Positions 45,666 to 54,117 of a stretch of 64,000 nt of DNA are shown in pieces. Source of the stretch: Novosphingobium sp. HII-3 (GTDB lineage: Bacteria > Pseudomonadota > Alphaproteobacteria > Sphingomonadales > Sphingomonadaceae); the NCBI RefSeq assembly GCF_002916655.1, contig NZ_PPSM01000047.1:110165-174164 (forward strand). Direction: 5' to 3'. The position numbers and the translations under genes are program-made. A model generated the notes under the pieces. The model was given only the letters and a program-made list of their open reading frames with translations, ran no database searches and was not told the DNA's origin. Each line of letters begins with the position of its first letter. The stretch's first letter is position 1.

Positions 45666-46919
45666 TTGCTCGAGGAAAACCTGACGGCGCGGGAGGAGTT
45701 TGGCCGCCACTGGCGCATGGTCGTCGCAGCGGCGGTGGGCTTCTCCTTCACGTCGGTCGTGACGGCGTCCACCGGCCTCTTCATCGGTCCCATCAGCCGC
45801 GAGTTCGGCTGGAGCATCACGCTGGCCGCCTCCGGCGTGTCGATAACCGCGGTCCTCACGTTCCTGTTCTCGCCGCTGTTCGGCCTGTTCATCGACAAGT
45901 GGGGCGTGCGCCGCATGGCGCTGCCCGGCCTCCTTCTGATGGGGCTGGTGATAGCGTCGCTGAGCCTGCTCGACGGTTCGGTTTGGCAGTGGTTCGCGAT
46001 ATGGACGTTCTATTCGCTCGCCGCGCTGATGACAAAGTCTACCGTTTGGACGGCATCGGCAAATAGCACCTTCAGGGCAGGCCGGGGCATAGCCCTTGGG
46101 CTGGTGCTGTCGGGGGCAGCCCTAGCTCAGGCCTTCACGCCGGTCATCGCGGAGTACCTCATCCGCCAGTACGGCTGGCGGCTGGCATTCGTCTACCTCG
46201 CGGCGGGCTGGGGTATCCTTGCCGTGACGGTGTGCTTCTCCTGGCTGCGGGACGGCTACGAGATCGGACGAGAGGCGGGCCAGACGCGCGGCGGCCCTCT
46301 GCTGGACGTTCCCGGGCTGACCGTGCGCGAGGCACTGCGCAACGGCGCTGTCCTGCGTGTTGCGGCATCGACGTTCCTTGTCATGATGGTGACGATCGGA
46401 CTGGTCGTACACCAGTTCCGCATCCTTACCGGTTCCGGGTTCAGCCCCCAGACAGCGGCACTCGCGTCGGTTCCGGCCGGGCTGGCGGGCATCGCCGGAA
46501 AACTGATCACTGGCGCTCTGTTGGACCGCTATCCCGCCCGGTGGGTCGGTGGGCTGACGATCGGCGTGTCGGCGGTGACGTTTGCTGCCCTGCTCATCCC
46601 GCACGCGCCTGTATGGATGGTGGTCGGCGCCCTGGTCGTCAACGGCTACGCCAGTGGGACGAAGCTGCAGCTCGTCGGGTACCTGACTGCGGCTTATACG
46701 GGCATGCGGCAGTTCGGCGCGATCTTCGGACTCATGGCCAGCCTGATCGCGGCCGGGTCGGGGCTTGGCCCGGTTCTGGGGGGATGGATCTACGATACCT
46801 GGCAGAATTACGATGTGGGGCTTTGGGCAGGCCTTCTGCTGACGCTCATCAGTTCATGGTTGCTGCTGGGGCTGCCGGCTTATCCGGACTGGAGCGAGCG
46901 TCGCGGGGCGCAGGGCTGA
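45666..46919 (+). CDS. MFS transporter
   Basis: A 417-residue major facilitator with about twelve membrane helices. The loop 2-3 motif is FGLFIDKWGVRRMALPG. Its shape resembles monocarboxylate/oxalate-type carriers often found beside catabolic genes, so uptake of the substrate or an acidic intermediate is plausible. The start is TTG at 45666 after GGGAGAG; an ATG at 45717 is inside the first conserved part. Confidence 0.87.
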   Translation: MLEENLTAREEFGRHWRMVVAAAVGFSFTSVVTASTGLFIGPISREFGWSITLAASGVSITAVLTFLFSPLFGLFIDKWGVRRMALPGLLLMGLVIASLSLLDGSVWQWFAIWTFYSLAALMTKSTVWTASANSTFRAGRGIALGLVLSGAALAQAFTPVIAEYLIRQYGWRLAFVYLAAGWGILAVTVCFSWLRDGYEIGREAGQTRGGPLLDVPGLTVREALRNGAVLRVAASTFLVMMVTIGLVVHQFRILTGSGFSPQTAALASVPAGLAGIAGKLITGALLDRYPARWVGGLTIGVSAVTFAALLIPHAPVWMVVGALVVNGYASGTKLQLVGYLTAAYTGMRQFGAIFGLMASLIAAGSGLGPVLGGWIYDTWQNYDVGLWAGLLLTLISSWLLLGLPAYPDWSERRGAQG

Positions 46920-47052
46920 TCCTGCCTGACGCACGCGCGCGAAGCCCGATACTCTCTGTTACAAGCGGATCGTTGCGAAGAGCAGACAACGCGCCTAATG
47001 AGCGGGCGATCTGCGGGCCCGCATGGGACGGCCGCTTTTGCAATGGAACGTG

Positions 47053-48237
47053 ATGACCGCCGCCACCAGCCAGCGTCACTATGGAATGGATTGGCTGCGC
47101 ATCGGTGCGTTCGTCATGCTGATCTTCTACCATGTGGGCTTTTCCTTCACCCCTTGGGGATATCAGACGCCCACCCGGGGCGTGGTTTCTTGGGCGGAGA
47201 TACCGCTGCTGGGCCTCAACGCATGGCGGCTCGCGCTGCTCTTCGCGATTTCCGGCTATGCCAGCGCTGCCCTTCTGGCGAAGGACGGAGACACCGGCCG
47301 CTTTCTCAAGAGCCGCCTGCTTCGGCTGGGCCTGCCGCTGCTCTTCGGATTGACCGTGATCGTGCCGCCGCAGCCGTACCTCGGGCTGCTCAACACTGGG
47401 TACACGCACAACTACGCCTATTTCCTCTTCCATGACGCCTTCAGCTTCCGCCGGGTGATCTACGAGAACCTGCCGGCGGTTATGCACCTTTGGTTCGTGA
47501 TCTACCTGCTGGCGTACACCATCATCCTGTGCGCGGCGTTGATGGTCATGCCGCGTTCCTGGCGCCAGGGGCTGAGGCGGGGCGTTGAGCGGGCCATAGC
47601 CGGCCCTTGGCTGCTGCCACTTGGCTGTCTTGCCACCTATGCTGTTCGTGCCGGAGACGGCTGGACAGACACGCATAGCCTGTTCACCGACCTGCGGGCA
47701 CACCTTCACTACGGAAGCATGTTCCTGTTCGGCATACTGCTGCGCGGTTCCCCAGGCCTGCGGGAGGCGATCGCCCGCCAGTGGAAGCCCGCCTTGGGCC
47801 TGGGAGCGCTGGGCTACGCCTTCGTGGTGGTCGAGGCCTGCTACTTCCCCGGCAATGTGCGCACGCCGCCGAGTTGGATCGCTCCGCTCGATTTCGCGAA
47901 GGCTGTGCAGTGCTGGGGCACAGTAATTGCCCTTTTCGGCATCGCAGATCGTTTTTGGAACCATGATGCGCGCTGGCGCGCAACTTTGGCCGAAGCGGTG
48001 TTCCCGGTGTTCATCGCACACCAGACGGTCATGGTGCTTGCCGGATACTGGCTGCGCAACAAGGGCCTTACCGCTCTACCGGAATTCCTCGCGCTCTGCT
48101 TCGCGGTGGCGGCAGGGTCGTGGCTGTTCTACCTCGCGGGGCGGGAGATCGGGCCGCTGCGCCCGCTTATCGGCCTGAAGCGCGCCAAGCAGAAGCCTTC
48201 GGCGATCACCGTTGCGGTCGCGTCCGGCGCCGTCTGA
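47053..48237 (+). CDS. Acyltransferase family 3 membrane protein
   Basis: A 394-residue polytopic protein of the acyltransferase 3 (OafB/OpgC-like) family, which O-acylates sugars or lipids from the inner membrane. N-terminal RHYGMDWLRIGAFVMLIFYH carries the conserved Arg and His of the family. About ten hydrophobic helices follow and a late FIAHQTVMVLAGYW fits the family. ATG 47053 is preferred over 47023 for its GGAACG. It has no clear tie to the catabolic genes. Confidence 0.82.
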   Translation: MTAATSQRHYGMDWLRIGAFVMLIFYHVGFSFTPWGYQTPTRGVVSWAEIPLLGLNAWRLALLFAISGYASAALLAKDGDTGRFLKSRLLRLGLPLLFGLTVIVPPQPYLGLLNTGYTHNYAYFLFHDAFSFRRVIYENLPAVMHLWFVIYLLAYTIILCAALMVMPRSWRQGLRRGVERAIAGPWLLPLGCLATYAVRAGDGWTDTHSLFTDLRAHLHYGSMFLFGILLRGSPGLREAIARQWKPALGLGALGYAFVVVEACYFPGNVRTPPSWIAPLDFAKAVQCWGTVIALFGIADRFWNHDARWRATLAEAVFPVFIAHQTVMVLAGYWLRNKGLTALPEFLALCFAVAAGSWLFYLAGREIGPLRPLIGLKRAKQKPSAITVAVASGAV

Positions 48238-48332
48238 CCGCCATCCCCGACCCCGCAGAAGGAGAGCCTGCAGGGTCGGAGCCGGAACGATCACAGACCT
48301 GGTCGAGCTGACTTCCTTGAAACCGCGGGTAT

Positions 48333-49496
48333 TCAGTCCCTGGCCAGAAGAAGAGCCGCCGCCAGCGGACCACCGCCCGATGTCGCCACCGCGACCTTCG
48401 GGCTTCCGGGGATCTGGCGCTCGCCGGCGTTCCCGCGTAGCTGTGTGACCGCCTCGTGCGCGAAGCCGAAGCCATGCAGGCGCCCCGCTCCCAACTGGCC
48501 ACCGGCAGTGTTCAGCGGAAGTTCGCCATCGCGGGCAATCCGGGTGCCGCCTTCGATGAAGCGGCCGCCTTCGCCCTTTTCGCAGAAGCCCAGTCCTTCC
48601 AGCCAGGTGATCGGCAGGAACGCGAAGCCGTCGTAGAACTGTGCGGTGTCGACATCGTCCACCGTGTAGTCGGTGTGCGCCCATAAGTCCCGGCCGGCGT
48701 CGTAGGCCGCGGGCCATTCGACCTGGTCCCACGAGTAGCGGTCCACGGAGCCGGACATTGCCGCAATGCGGATGGGTTCGCACGTTACCTCGTCCAGCGC
48801 GTCTCCGGCGGACACGATGACGACAGTAGAGGCATCGGAGAAGCGGTCGCAGTCGTAGAGGCACAGCGGCGTGGAGATCATCCGCGCCGACATGTACTTG
48901 TCCAGCGTGAGCTCCTCCTTCGTGATGGCCCGCGCCCGGGGGTTCAACATGGCATTTTTGGAGCCGTTGATGGCGATCTGGCCCAGCTGCTCGCGTGTCA
49001 TTCCGTACTTGTGGACGTGCCGTGCAGCGTACTGTGCGGTCCAGCAGGCGGCCGAAGTGGCCCAGAAGGGGCTGGTCCACTGCGAAGCTCCTGAAACCGT
49101 GTCAGATCGTGCGGGCATGTACTGCGCCGGATCGGCCATGCCGCCCGCTTCGTAGACGGTGCGAAAGCAGAGGACATGGCGGCAGATGCCTTGCTTCACC
49201 GCCCAGGCGGCCATGCCGATTGCGGAAAGCTGCGCGGGCTGTTCCATGCCGCCCATCTGCCACTTGGACCTGATTCCGAGGGCTTCGATCACGTCATCCG
49301 TCCCGACGGGCGAGAACGCGAGATATCCCGAAACCTTGCCGGGGAACGAGAACACGCCGTCGATCTGATCGAAGGTGAGGCCGGCTTCGGCGATGGCTTC
49401 GCGGGCGGCGTCCACCGTCAGCAAAAGGGGGTGGCGCGGCAGGCGCACGCCCACTTCGGACTGGCCGACGCCGGTGATGTACGCTTCGCGGCTCAT
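48333..49496 (-). CDS. Thiolase-fold protein lacking the usual catalytic residues, probable retro-aldolase subunit
   Basis: A 387-residue protein of the SCP-x/lipid-transfer thiolase group. The fold is clear (YITGVGQSEVG, FYDGFAFLPITWLEGLGF, LPLNTAGGQLGAGRLHG). The active site is changed: where thiolases have the nucleophilic Cys there is MGGMEQPAQL (residues 81-90), the NxHGG motif reads NTAGG, and the C-terminal CxGGG reads TSGGG. Proteins of this kind paired with DUF35 partners are aldolases in steroid side-chain breakdown. Its ATG overlaps the stop of the DUF35 gene by one base. Confidence 0.85.
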   Translation of the reverse strand: MSREAYITGVGQSEVGVRLPRHPLLLTVDAAREAIAEAGLTFDQIDGVFSFPGKVSGYLAFSPVGTDDVIEALGIRSKWQMGGMEQPAQLSAIGMAAWAVKQGICRHVLCFRTVYEAGGMADPAQYMPARSDTVSGASQWTSPFWATSAACWTAQYAARHVHKYGMTREQLGQIAINGSKNAMLNPRARAITKEELTLDKYMSARMISTPLCLYDCDRFSDASTVVIVSAGDALDEVTCEPIRIAAMSGSVDRYSWDQVEWPAAYDAGRDLWAHTDYTVDDVDTAQFYDGFAFLPITWLEGLGFCEKGEGGRFIEGGTRIARDGELPLNTAGGQLGAGRLHGFGFAHEAVTQLRGNAGERQIPGSPKVAVATSGGGPLAAALLLARD

Positions 49497-49900
49497 CAGG
49501 CAACTCGCTCGAACAAGGGGTAGTGGATGCCGTCCTGTTCTTCGAAAAGGACACGCACCCGGTCCCCGAAGGCCACGTCTTCAACGGCGCAATTGACGAT
49601 GTTGGTCGTGAGGTACACGCCCGGAATGCCGTCGAGCGCGACGCGGGCGATCACGTAGGGAACCTCGAGATCCTTGGCCCAGGGCTGATAATTGATCGTG
49701 AACGTGTCGATGACGCCGGTCCCGGGTGCGGCCTTCGGCGCGATGTTTTCCGATTGGCAGTGGCGGCACAGGACGCGCGGCGGATGGGTATACTGCCCAC
49801 AATCGCCGCAGTGGACGATGTTCAGCCGTCCTTCCGCGCCGCCGGTCCAGAAGGCCATGTTTTCCTGATCGAGCTTGGGCCTGGGCCGCTTCGGCTTCAT
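49496..49900 (-). CDS. DUF35 (zinc ribbon plus OB-fold) protein
   Basis: A 134-residue acyl-CoA-associated protein. The rubredoxin-like zinc ribbon has Cys31, Cys34, Cys45 and Cys48 (CGDCG and CRHCQ), followed by an OB-fold (GVIDTFTINYQPW onward). Such proteins bind and support thiolase-like partners. The family-typical start RPRPKLDQENMAFW favours Met at 49900; an in-frame Met at 49942 exists, and a strong AAAGGGGAG lies between the two. It is translationally coupled to the thiolase-fold gene. Confidence 0.85.
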   Translation of the reverse strand: MKPKRPRPKLDQENMAFWTGGAEGRLNIVHCGDCGQYTHPPRVLCRHCQSENIAPKAAPGTGVIDTFTINYQPWAKDLEVPYVIARVALDGIPGVYLTTNIVNCAVEDVAFGDRVRVLFEEQDGIHYPLFERVA

Positions 49901-50004
49901 GACTGCGCGCTCATGATCATTTTCTCCCCTTTGTTGCTGCATCAGTCCGGTGGACCTGCGCGAAGGTCAAGTGGACCCGCCGCAGTCATCGCCGCTACGT
50001 TCGG

Positions 50005-50925
50005 TCAGCGCAGGGCAGGCATGATCTCCTCGGCGATCCACTGCGTATAATCGTAGTAGGCTTCGATGCTCGGCAGGGCGGGTATGGGCACGGAACTCCA
50101 GGTGACCCCCTGAGCGGCGAGCCAGCCCAGACGATCGACGATCTCCTGCCGGGTCTGACCGGGGCGGGCGGTCGGATCATCGATAACCGCATGGCCTTCG
50201 CCCACACGGCTGGTGGACATGCCGTAAAACACGTCCGCAAGCTGGCCGTTGTAATCCGGCTGCGAGCGGATGAAGTCGATGCGCGCGGCGATGTTCTCGG
50301 GCTTGGTGAGGAAGGGCCACCAGCCCTGTGCATAGCGGGCCACGCGCTTCAGGACTGGATCGGCATCGCCCCCGAACCAGATCGGCAGGTGCGGCTTCTG
50401 AACGGGCTTGGGTTCGAACGCGACGTCGCGAAAGGAGACATACTTGCCGTCGAACTCCGGGTTCTCCTGTGTCCACAGCGCGAGGATCGCCTGGATGTAC
50501 TCCTCGGCCATGGCGCCGCGCTCGTGGAATGGGATGCCCAGGATCGCGAACTCCTCCTCCAGCCACCCCACGGCGAAGGTGATGGTCACGCGGCCGCTTG
50601 AGAGCCAGTCCATCGTCGACAGCGCCTTGGCGGTGATGATCGGGTTTTGGGCGGGAAGAATGGCGATGCAGGAGTTCACGCGCACACGTTCGGTCGCCCC
50701 TGCGAGGTAGGCCATCGCGGTGTAGGCGTTGAAGTAGAACGGCCCCGACAGATCCACATGCGCGCGGGGGATGATGTGGTGTTCCGGAACGGCGATCATT
50801 TCGAAACCGAGCGTCTCCGCCCATTTCGCCAGCCGGGTCTGGTCGGCACCGGTGACGCGCGTCTCCCACGGCTGCATCGTTGCCTTGAGCCGCAGCATGT
50901 GCGGCATCGCGAAGCCCAGTTTCAT
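50005..50925 (-). CDS. LLM-class (luciferase-like) flavin-dependent oxidoreductase
   Basis: A 306-residue TIM-barrel protein of the bacterial luciferase-like family, using reduced FMN or F420. The group's motifs are seen: NSCIAILPAQNPIITAKALS and GRVTITFAVGWLEEEFAILG, with PIWFGGDADPVLKRVAR. It could be the oxygenase part of a two-component FMN system with the flavin reductase at 60821. GGAGGGAAAC precedes the ATG. It lies 35 bases after the CaiB-type gene. Confidence 0.87.
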   Translation of the reverse strand: MKLGFAMPHMLRLKATMQPWETRVTGADQTRLAKWAETLGFEMIAVPEHHIIPRAHVDLSGPFYFNAYTAMAYLAGATERVRVNSCIAILPAQNPIITAKALSTMDWLSSGRVTITFAVGWLEEEFAILGIPFHERGAMAEEYIQAILALWTQENPEFDGKYVSFRDVAFEPKPVQKPHLPIWFGGDADPVLKRVARYAQGWWPFLTKPENIAARIDFIRSQPDYNGQLADVFYGMSTSRVGEGHAVIDDPTARPGQTRQEIVDRLGWLAAQGVTWSSVPIPALPSIEAYYDYTQWIAEEIMPALR

Positions 50926-50960
50926 GATCGTTTCCCTCCGTGCCGCCGGGCAGCGCCGCC

Positions 50961-52211
50961 CTAGTCGATCACCTTGCGGGCAATCAGATCGTTCATCTCG
51001 TCCTCGCGCAAGCCCATGATCGTGCGGAAGACATGGGCGTTGTGCTCCCCCAGCCGGGGAGCGCCATTGTTCAACAAGGGAGGGTCGGGGTTCATGCGCC
51101 AGGACGGGCCGATGACGGGGCGGCTGCCGGCGTTGTCGTCGGATACCATGCGGAAGGCTTCGCGCTGCCATAGGAAGGCGTTCGTCGTGAGGTCGAGCGA
51201 GCTCATGCAAGGGTATGCGGCGACCCCCGCTTTCCGCAGCTTTTCCGCCAGTTCGGCTGCGTCGTGGGAGATGGTCCTTGCGGCGATCTCTGCCTCGAGG
51301 GCAGTGCGGTTGGCGAGGCGAGCAGCCAGGCTCGAGAACCGCTCGTCCGCAGCCAGCGGTTGCGCGCGCAGCACAGTGCAGAGGGCCTGCCACTCTGCCT
51401 CGTTCGCTATGGCGATACTTGTCCAGCCCTGGTCGGCGCAGGGATAGGCGCCGTGCGGGCACATGTCGGGGTGCCGGTTGCCGTCGGCCTGCGGCACCAC
51501 GCCGGTCACATTCGCGGCGAAGAGGCTGTCACCGACAAGGCTCGTCATCGCCTCCACTGCCGAGAGGTCGATGAACTGGCCTTCGCCTGTACTCTCGCGA
51601 TGGTGGAGGGCCGCGATGCAGGCGAGCGCCGCCAGCGCACCGGCCGTGGAGTCGCCATAGCGGATGTTCATCCCCTTGGGCGCTTCGCCGTCATGGCCGA
51701 CCAGCGCGGTGAGCCCGGACAGGGCGGCGAAGCACGGAGCATAGCCGGTCTGATAGCCGAGAGGGCCTTCGCTGCCCCACATCTTGATCGAGCACTGTAT
51801 CAGATCAGGCTTGATGCGCTTCAGGCTGTCGTAATCGAGGCCGGAACGCTCCAAGGCTCCGGGGCGTATGTTGTCGATGAAGATGTCCGCGCCAGTCAGG
51901 AGGCTTTTCAGAAGGTCGAGACCTTCGGCGGTCTTCAAGTTGATCTGCGCCGACAGGATCTCCTGGTTGATCGAAAGGAAATAGGGGGCGGCGTCGATGT
52001 CCACACCCCCGTAGGCGCGCATCTCGTCCAGGTTCGAGCGGCTTTCGATCTTGATGACCTCTGCGCCCAGGTGCGCCAACATCTTTCCCGCGTAGGGACC
52101 GGCCCAAACCTTGGTGAGCTCGACCACGCGGACGCCTTTCAAGGGACCGCCACGATCGGGCAGTTCGCTGGAGGTCTGGTCGAAAAGGGCGGGGGGCGGG
52201 CGGCGTGTCAT
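50961..52211 (-). CDS. CaiB/BaiF family (type III) CoA-transferase, second copy
   Basis: A 416-residue family member. It has LKGVRVVELTKVWAGPYAGK, GAEVIKIESRS, the catalytic Asp in IRYGDSTAGALAAL and GEGQFIDLSAVEAM. It overlaps the next CoA-transferase gene by four bases. The two could form a heteromer or act on different acids. Confidence 0.9.
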   Translation of the reverse strand: MTRRPPPALFDQTSSELPDRGGPLKGVRVVELTKVWAGPYAGKMLAHLGAEVIKIESRSNLDEMRAYGGVDIDAAPYFLSINQEILSAQINLKTAEGLDLLKSLLTGADIFIDNIRPGALERSGLDYDSLKRIKPDLIQCSIKMWGSEGPLGYQTGYAPCFAALSGLTALVGHDGEAPKGMNIRYGDSTAGALAALACIAALHHRESTGEGQFIDLSAVEAMTSLVGDSLFAANVTGVVPQADGNRHPDMCPHGAYPCADQGWTSIAIANEAEWQALCTVLRAQPLAADERFSSLAARLANRTALEAEIAARTISHDAAELAEKLRKAGVAAYPCMSSLDLTTNAFLWQREAFRMVSDDNAGSRPVIGPSWRMNPDPPLLNNGAPRLGEHNAHVFRTIMGLREDEMNDLIARKVID

Positions 52212-53365
52212 GCCGACAATTCCCCCTGGTCCGCGCCGAGAGCGGGAGCGGGCGCGCGCACCCCCGCCGGAGTCGCGCTCATGCGGTAGCAGGCGCCCGG
52301 GTAGGCTACGGGCCCAAACGTCGGATGATCGGCAGGCTGGAAGAAGGCGCGGTGGACGAACTGCTCATGCACCGGAAGGTCGGCGGCGGTGTTGATCGGC
52401 ACCATCGCAACGCCCGCCTTCTGCGCGGCCACGGTTACGGCGTGCTTGTGCCGCAGCGCGATCCAGGAGGCGAAGTTTTGGCGAAAGGCCGCGACGTTGG
52501 CGGGCGTGCAATCGAACTCCAGCCAGTCCTGACGGAAGTTCCGGCTCCAGTCCGGATCGCCCATCAGGCCGCAAAGCGCCTTCCAGTGCAGGCTCGTCGT
52601 CATGAACAGGAACACGTGGCCATCGATGCAGGCGAAGGAAGTGCCCGGACCGCCCATGTCATAGGCGGTGCGTGCGGCCGAAGGGTCTGCCTCTCCGGCG
52701 AGCATCCTGCCCAGCACGGCATCCGCCCGGTTGAGCTGCACCTCCACTTCGGAGATGTCGATGAACTGGCCCTTTCCGCACCGGCGCAGGCGCAGGAGCG
52801 ATGCCATCGTCGCCATCGCCGCATCTATGCCTGCCTCATAGTCGGGGAGAAAGCGGCCTGCTCCCTTCAGGGGCGGCTTGTCGGGGGGAGCCTCGCTCGG
52901 GCTGTGATAGCCCCAGCCCCCGGCATTGATGACATTGACGGAGCGCAGAACCTGCAGGTCCCGCGGAGCGCCCTGTCCGAACGGAGTGACGATGGTATGG
53001 ACCAGGTGGGGGTGCCTCCGCGCGACGTGGCCGGGGCTCAGTCCGCTCCGCTGCGTCCACGCCTCGCTGTGGTCGTCCACGAGGCCGTGCGCCCGCGCCA
53101 GCAGCCTGTCCAGCAGCGCCTGCTCTCCTGTGTCCTCAAGGTCCAGTGCGACGGACTGCTTGTTGGTGTTGAGGTAGGCAAAAAGCGTGCTTTCGCCCTT
53201 GTGGTACGGCCCCATATGCCGCGTGGGCGCGCCCTTTGGACACTCCACCTTGATCACCTGCGCACCGAGGTCCGCCAGCAGCTTGCCGGTGTATTCTCCT
53301 GCTGGCCGTTCCGCCGTCTCGACGATCAGCAGCCCGGCAAGTGCGCCTGCAGTGGTCTGGGTCAT
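52208..53365 (-). CDS. CaiB/BaiF family (type III) CoA-transferase, third copy
   Basis: A 385-residue member with LAGLLIVETAERPAGEYTGK at the N-terminus, LGAQVIKVECP, the Asp in FLPDYEAGIDAAMATMASL and GKGQFIDISEVE. It is clearly diverged from its neighbour rather than a recent duplicate. With no acyl-CoA ligase seen nearby, these enzymes may do the CoA activation. It overlaps both neighbours by four bases. Confidence 0.9.
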   Translation of the reverse strand: MTQTTAGALAGLLIVETAERPAGEYTGKLLADLGAQVIKVECPKGAPTRHMGPYHKGESTLFAYLNTNKQSVALDLEDTGEQALLDRLLARAHGLVDDHSEAWTQRSGLSPGHVARRHPHLVHTIVTPFGQGAPRDLQVLRSVNVINAGGWGYHSPSEAPPDKPPLKGAGRFLPDYEAGIDAAMATMASLLRLRRCGKGQFIDISEVEVQLNRADAVLGRMLAGEADPSAARTAYDMGGPGTSFACIDGHVFLFMTTSLHWKALCGLMGDPDWSRNFRQDWLEFDCTPANVAAFRQNFASWIALRHKHAVTVAAQKAGVAMVPINTAADLPVHEQFVHRAFFQPADHPTFGPVAYPGACYRMSATPAGVRAPAPALGADQGELSA

Positions 53366-54117
53366 AGGGATTGGCCATCATCGATTGTGAAGGTGCTGCC
53401 GGTTACCTGCGCAGAGGCATCGGAGAGGAGATAGAGGAGCATGGGGTTGAGAGCATCGGCTGCGAGAAGGCGCCGGCGGTGGAGGGCTGCGATGTCCCTT
53501 CGGCCGCGTTCGCTGCCGAACCAGGTGGAGTTGATCCCGGTGGGTATCCACCCCGGCTCCAGAGTGTTCACGTTGATGCCCTGGCGGACCCATTCGCGCG
53601 CGAACTGACGGCCCAGGTGCGCAAGCGCGGCCTTGCTGGCTGCATAGAGCGCATCGCCCGTGCCGTTCTGCCGGGCCGTAATTGAGCCGATCAGGACGAT
53701 CCGGCCGTCGTGCCGATGGCCGCTGCCGCTCGCGATGAGCCGGCGGGCTCCTTCACGCGCGACGAGGTAGGCGCCGAGGAGGTTGGTGTCGATCACCCCG
53801 CGAAGGGCAGTGACCGGCACGTCCGTCGAGCGTCCGCCCGTCCCGATGCCGGCGTTGGCGACCACGCCATGAACGATGCCGAAGTGCGCCTGCGCCGTAT
53901 CGAAAGCCGCCGCTATGGAGGCCTCGTCCGTGACGTCCATCGGCACTGCCAGCGCTGCCGAGCCGATCTCTCGGGCAAGCGCCTGGGTGCGCTCAAGGCG
54001 GCGGGCTGCGAGGATGACCCGTCCTCCGGCGCCGGCAACGGCCTGTGCGAACGTGGCTCCGATGCCGGAGGACGCGCCGGCGATGAGAGTGGTCCGTCCC
54101 TGCAGGGTGAAGCTCAC
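53362..54117 (-). CDS. SDR-family oxidoreductase
   Basis: A 251-residue short-chain dehydrogenase. It shows LIAGASSGIGATFAQAVAG, VVANAGIG, GSITARQNGTGDALYAASKAAL (Ser, Tyr, Lys) and TGSTFTIDDGQS. It starts with GTG overlapping the Rieske gene's stop, so it likely acts on the oxygenase product or a later alcohol. Confidence 0.9.
   Translation of the reverse strand: MSFTLQGRTTLIAGASSGIGATFAQAVAGAGGRVILAARRLERTQALAREIGSAALAVPMDVTDEASIAAAFDTAQAHFGIVHGVVANAGIGTGGRSTDVPVTALRGVIDTNLLGAYLVAREGARRLIASGSGHRHDGRIVLIGSITARQNGTGDALYAASKAALAHLGRQFAREWVRQGINVNTLEPGWIPTGINSTWFGSERGRRDIAALHRRRLLAADALNPMLLYLLSDASAQVTGSTFTIDDGQSL

Noticed and set aside
48249..48277. Imperfect inverted repeat between the convergent acyltransferase and thiolase-fold genes
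   Set aside because: GACCCCGCAG pairs with CTGCAGGGTC except for one base, but there is no T tract, so it was not listed as a terminator.
52205..53434. 409-residue plus-strand frame opposite a CoA-transferase gene
   Set aside because: The minus-strand protein has full family motifs; the plus-strand frame has none.
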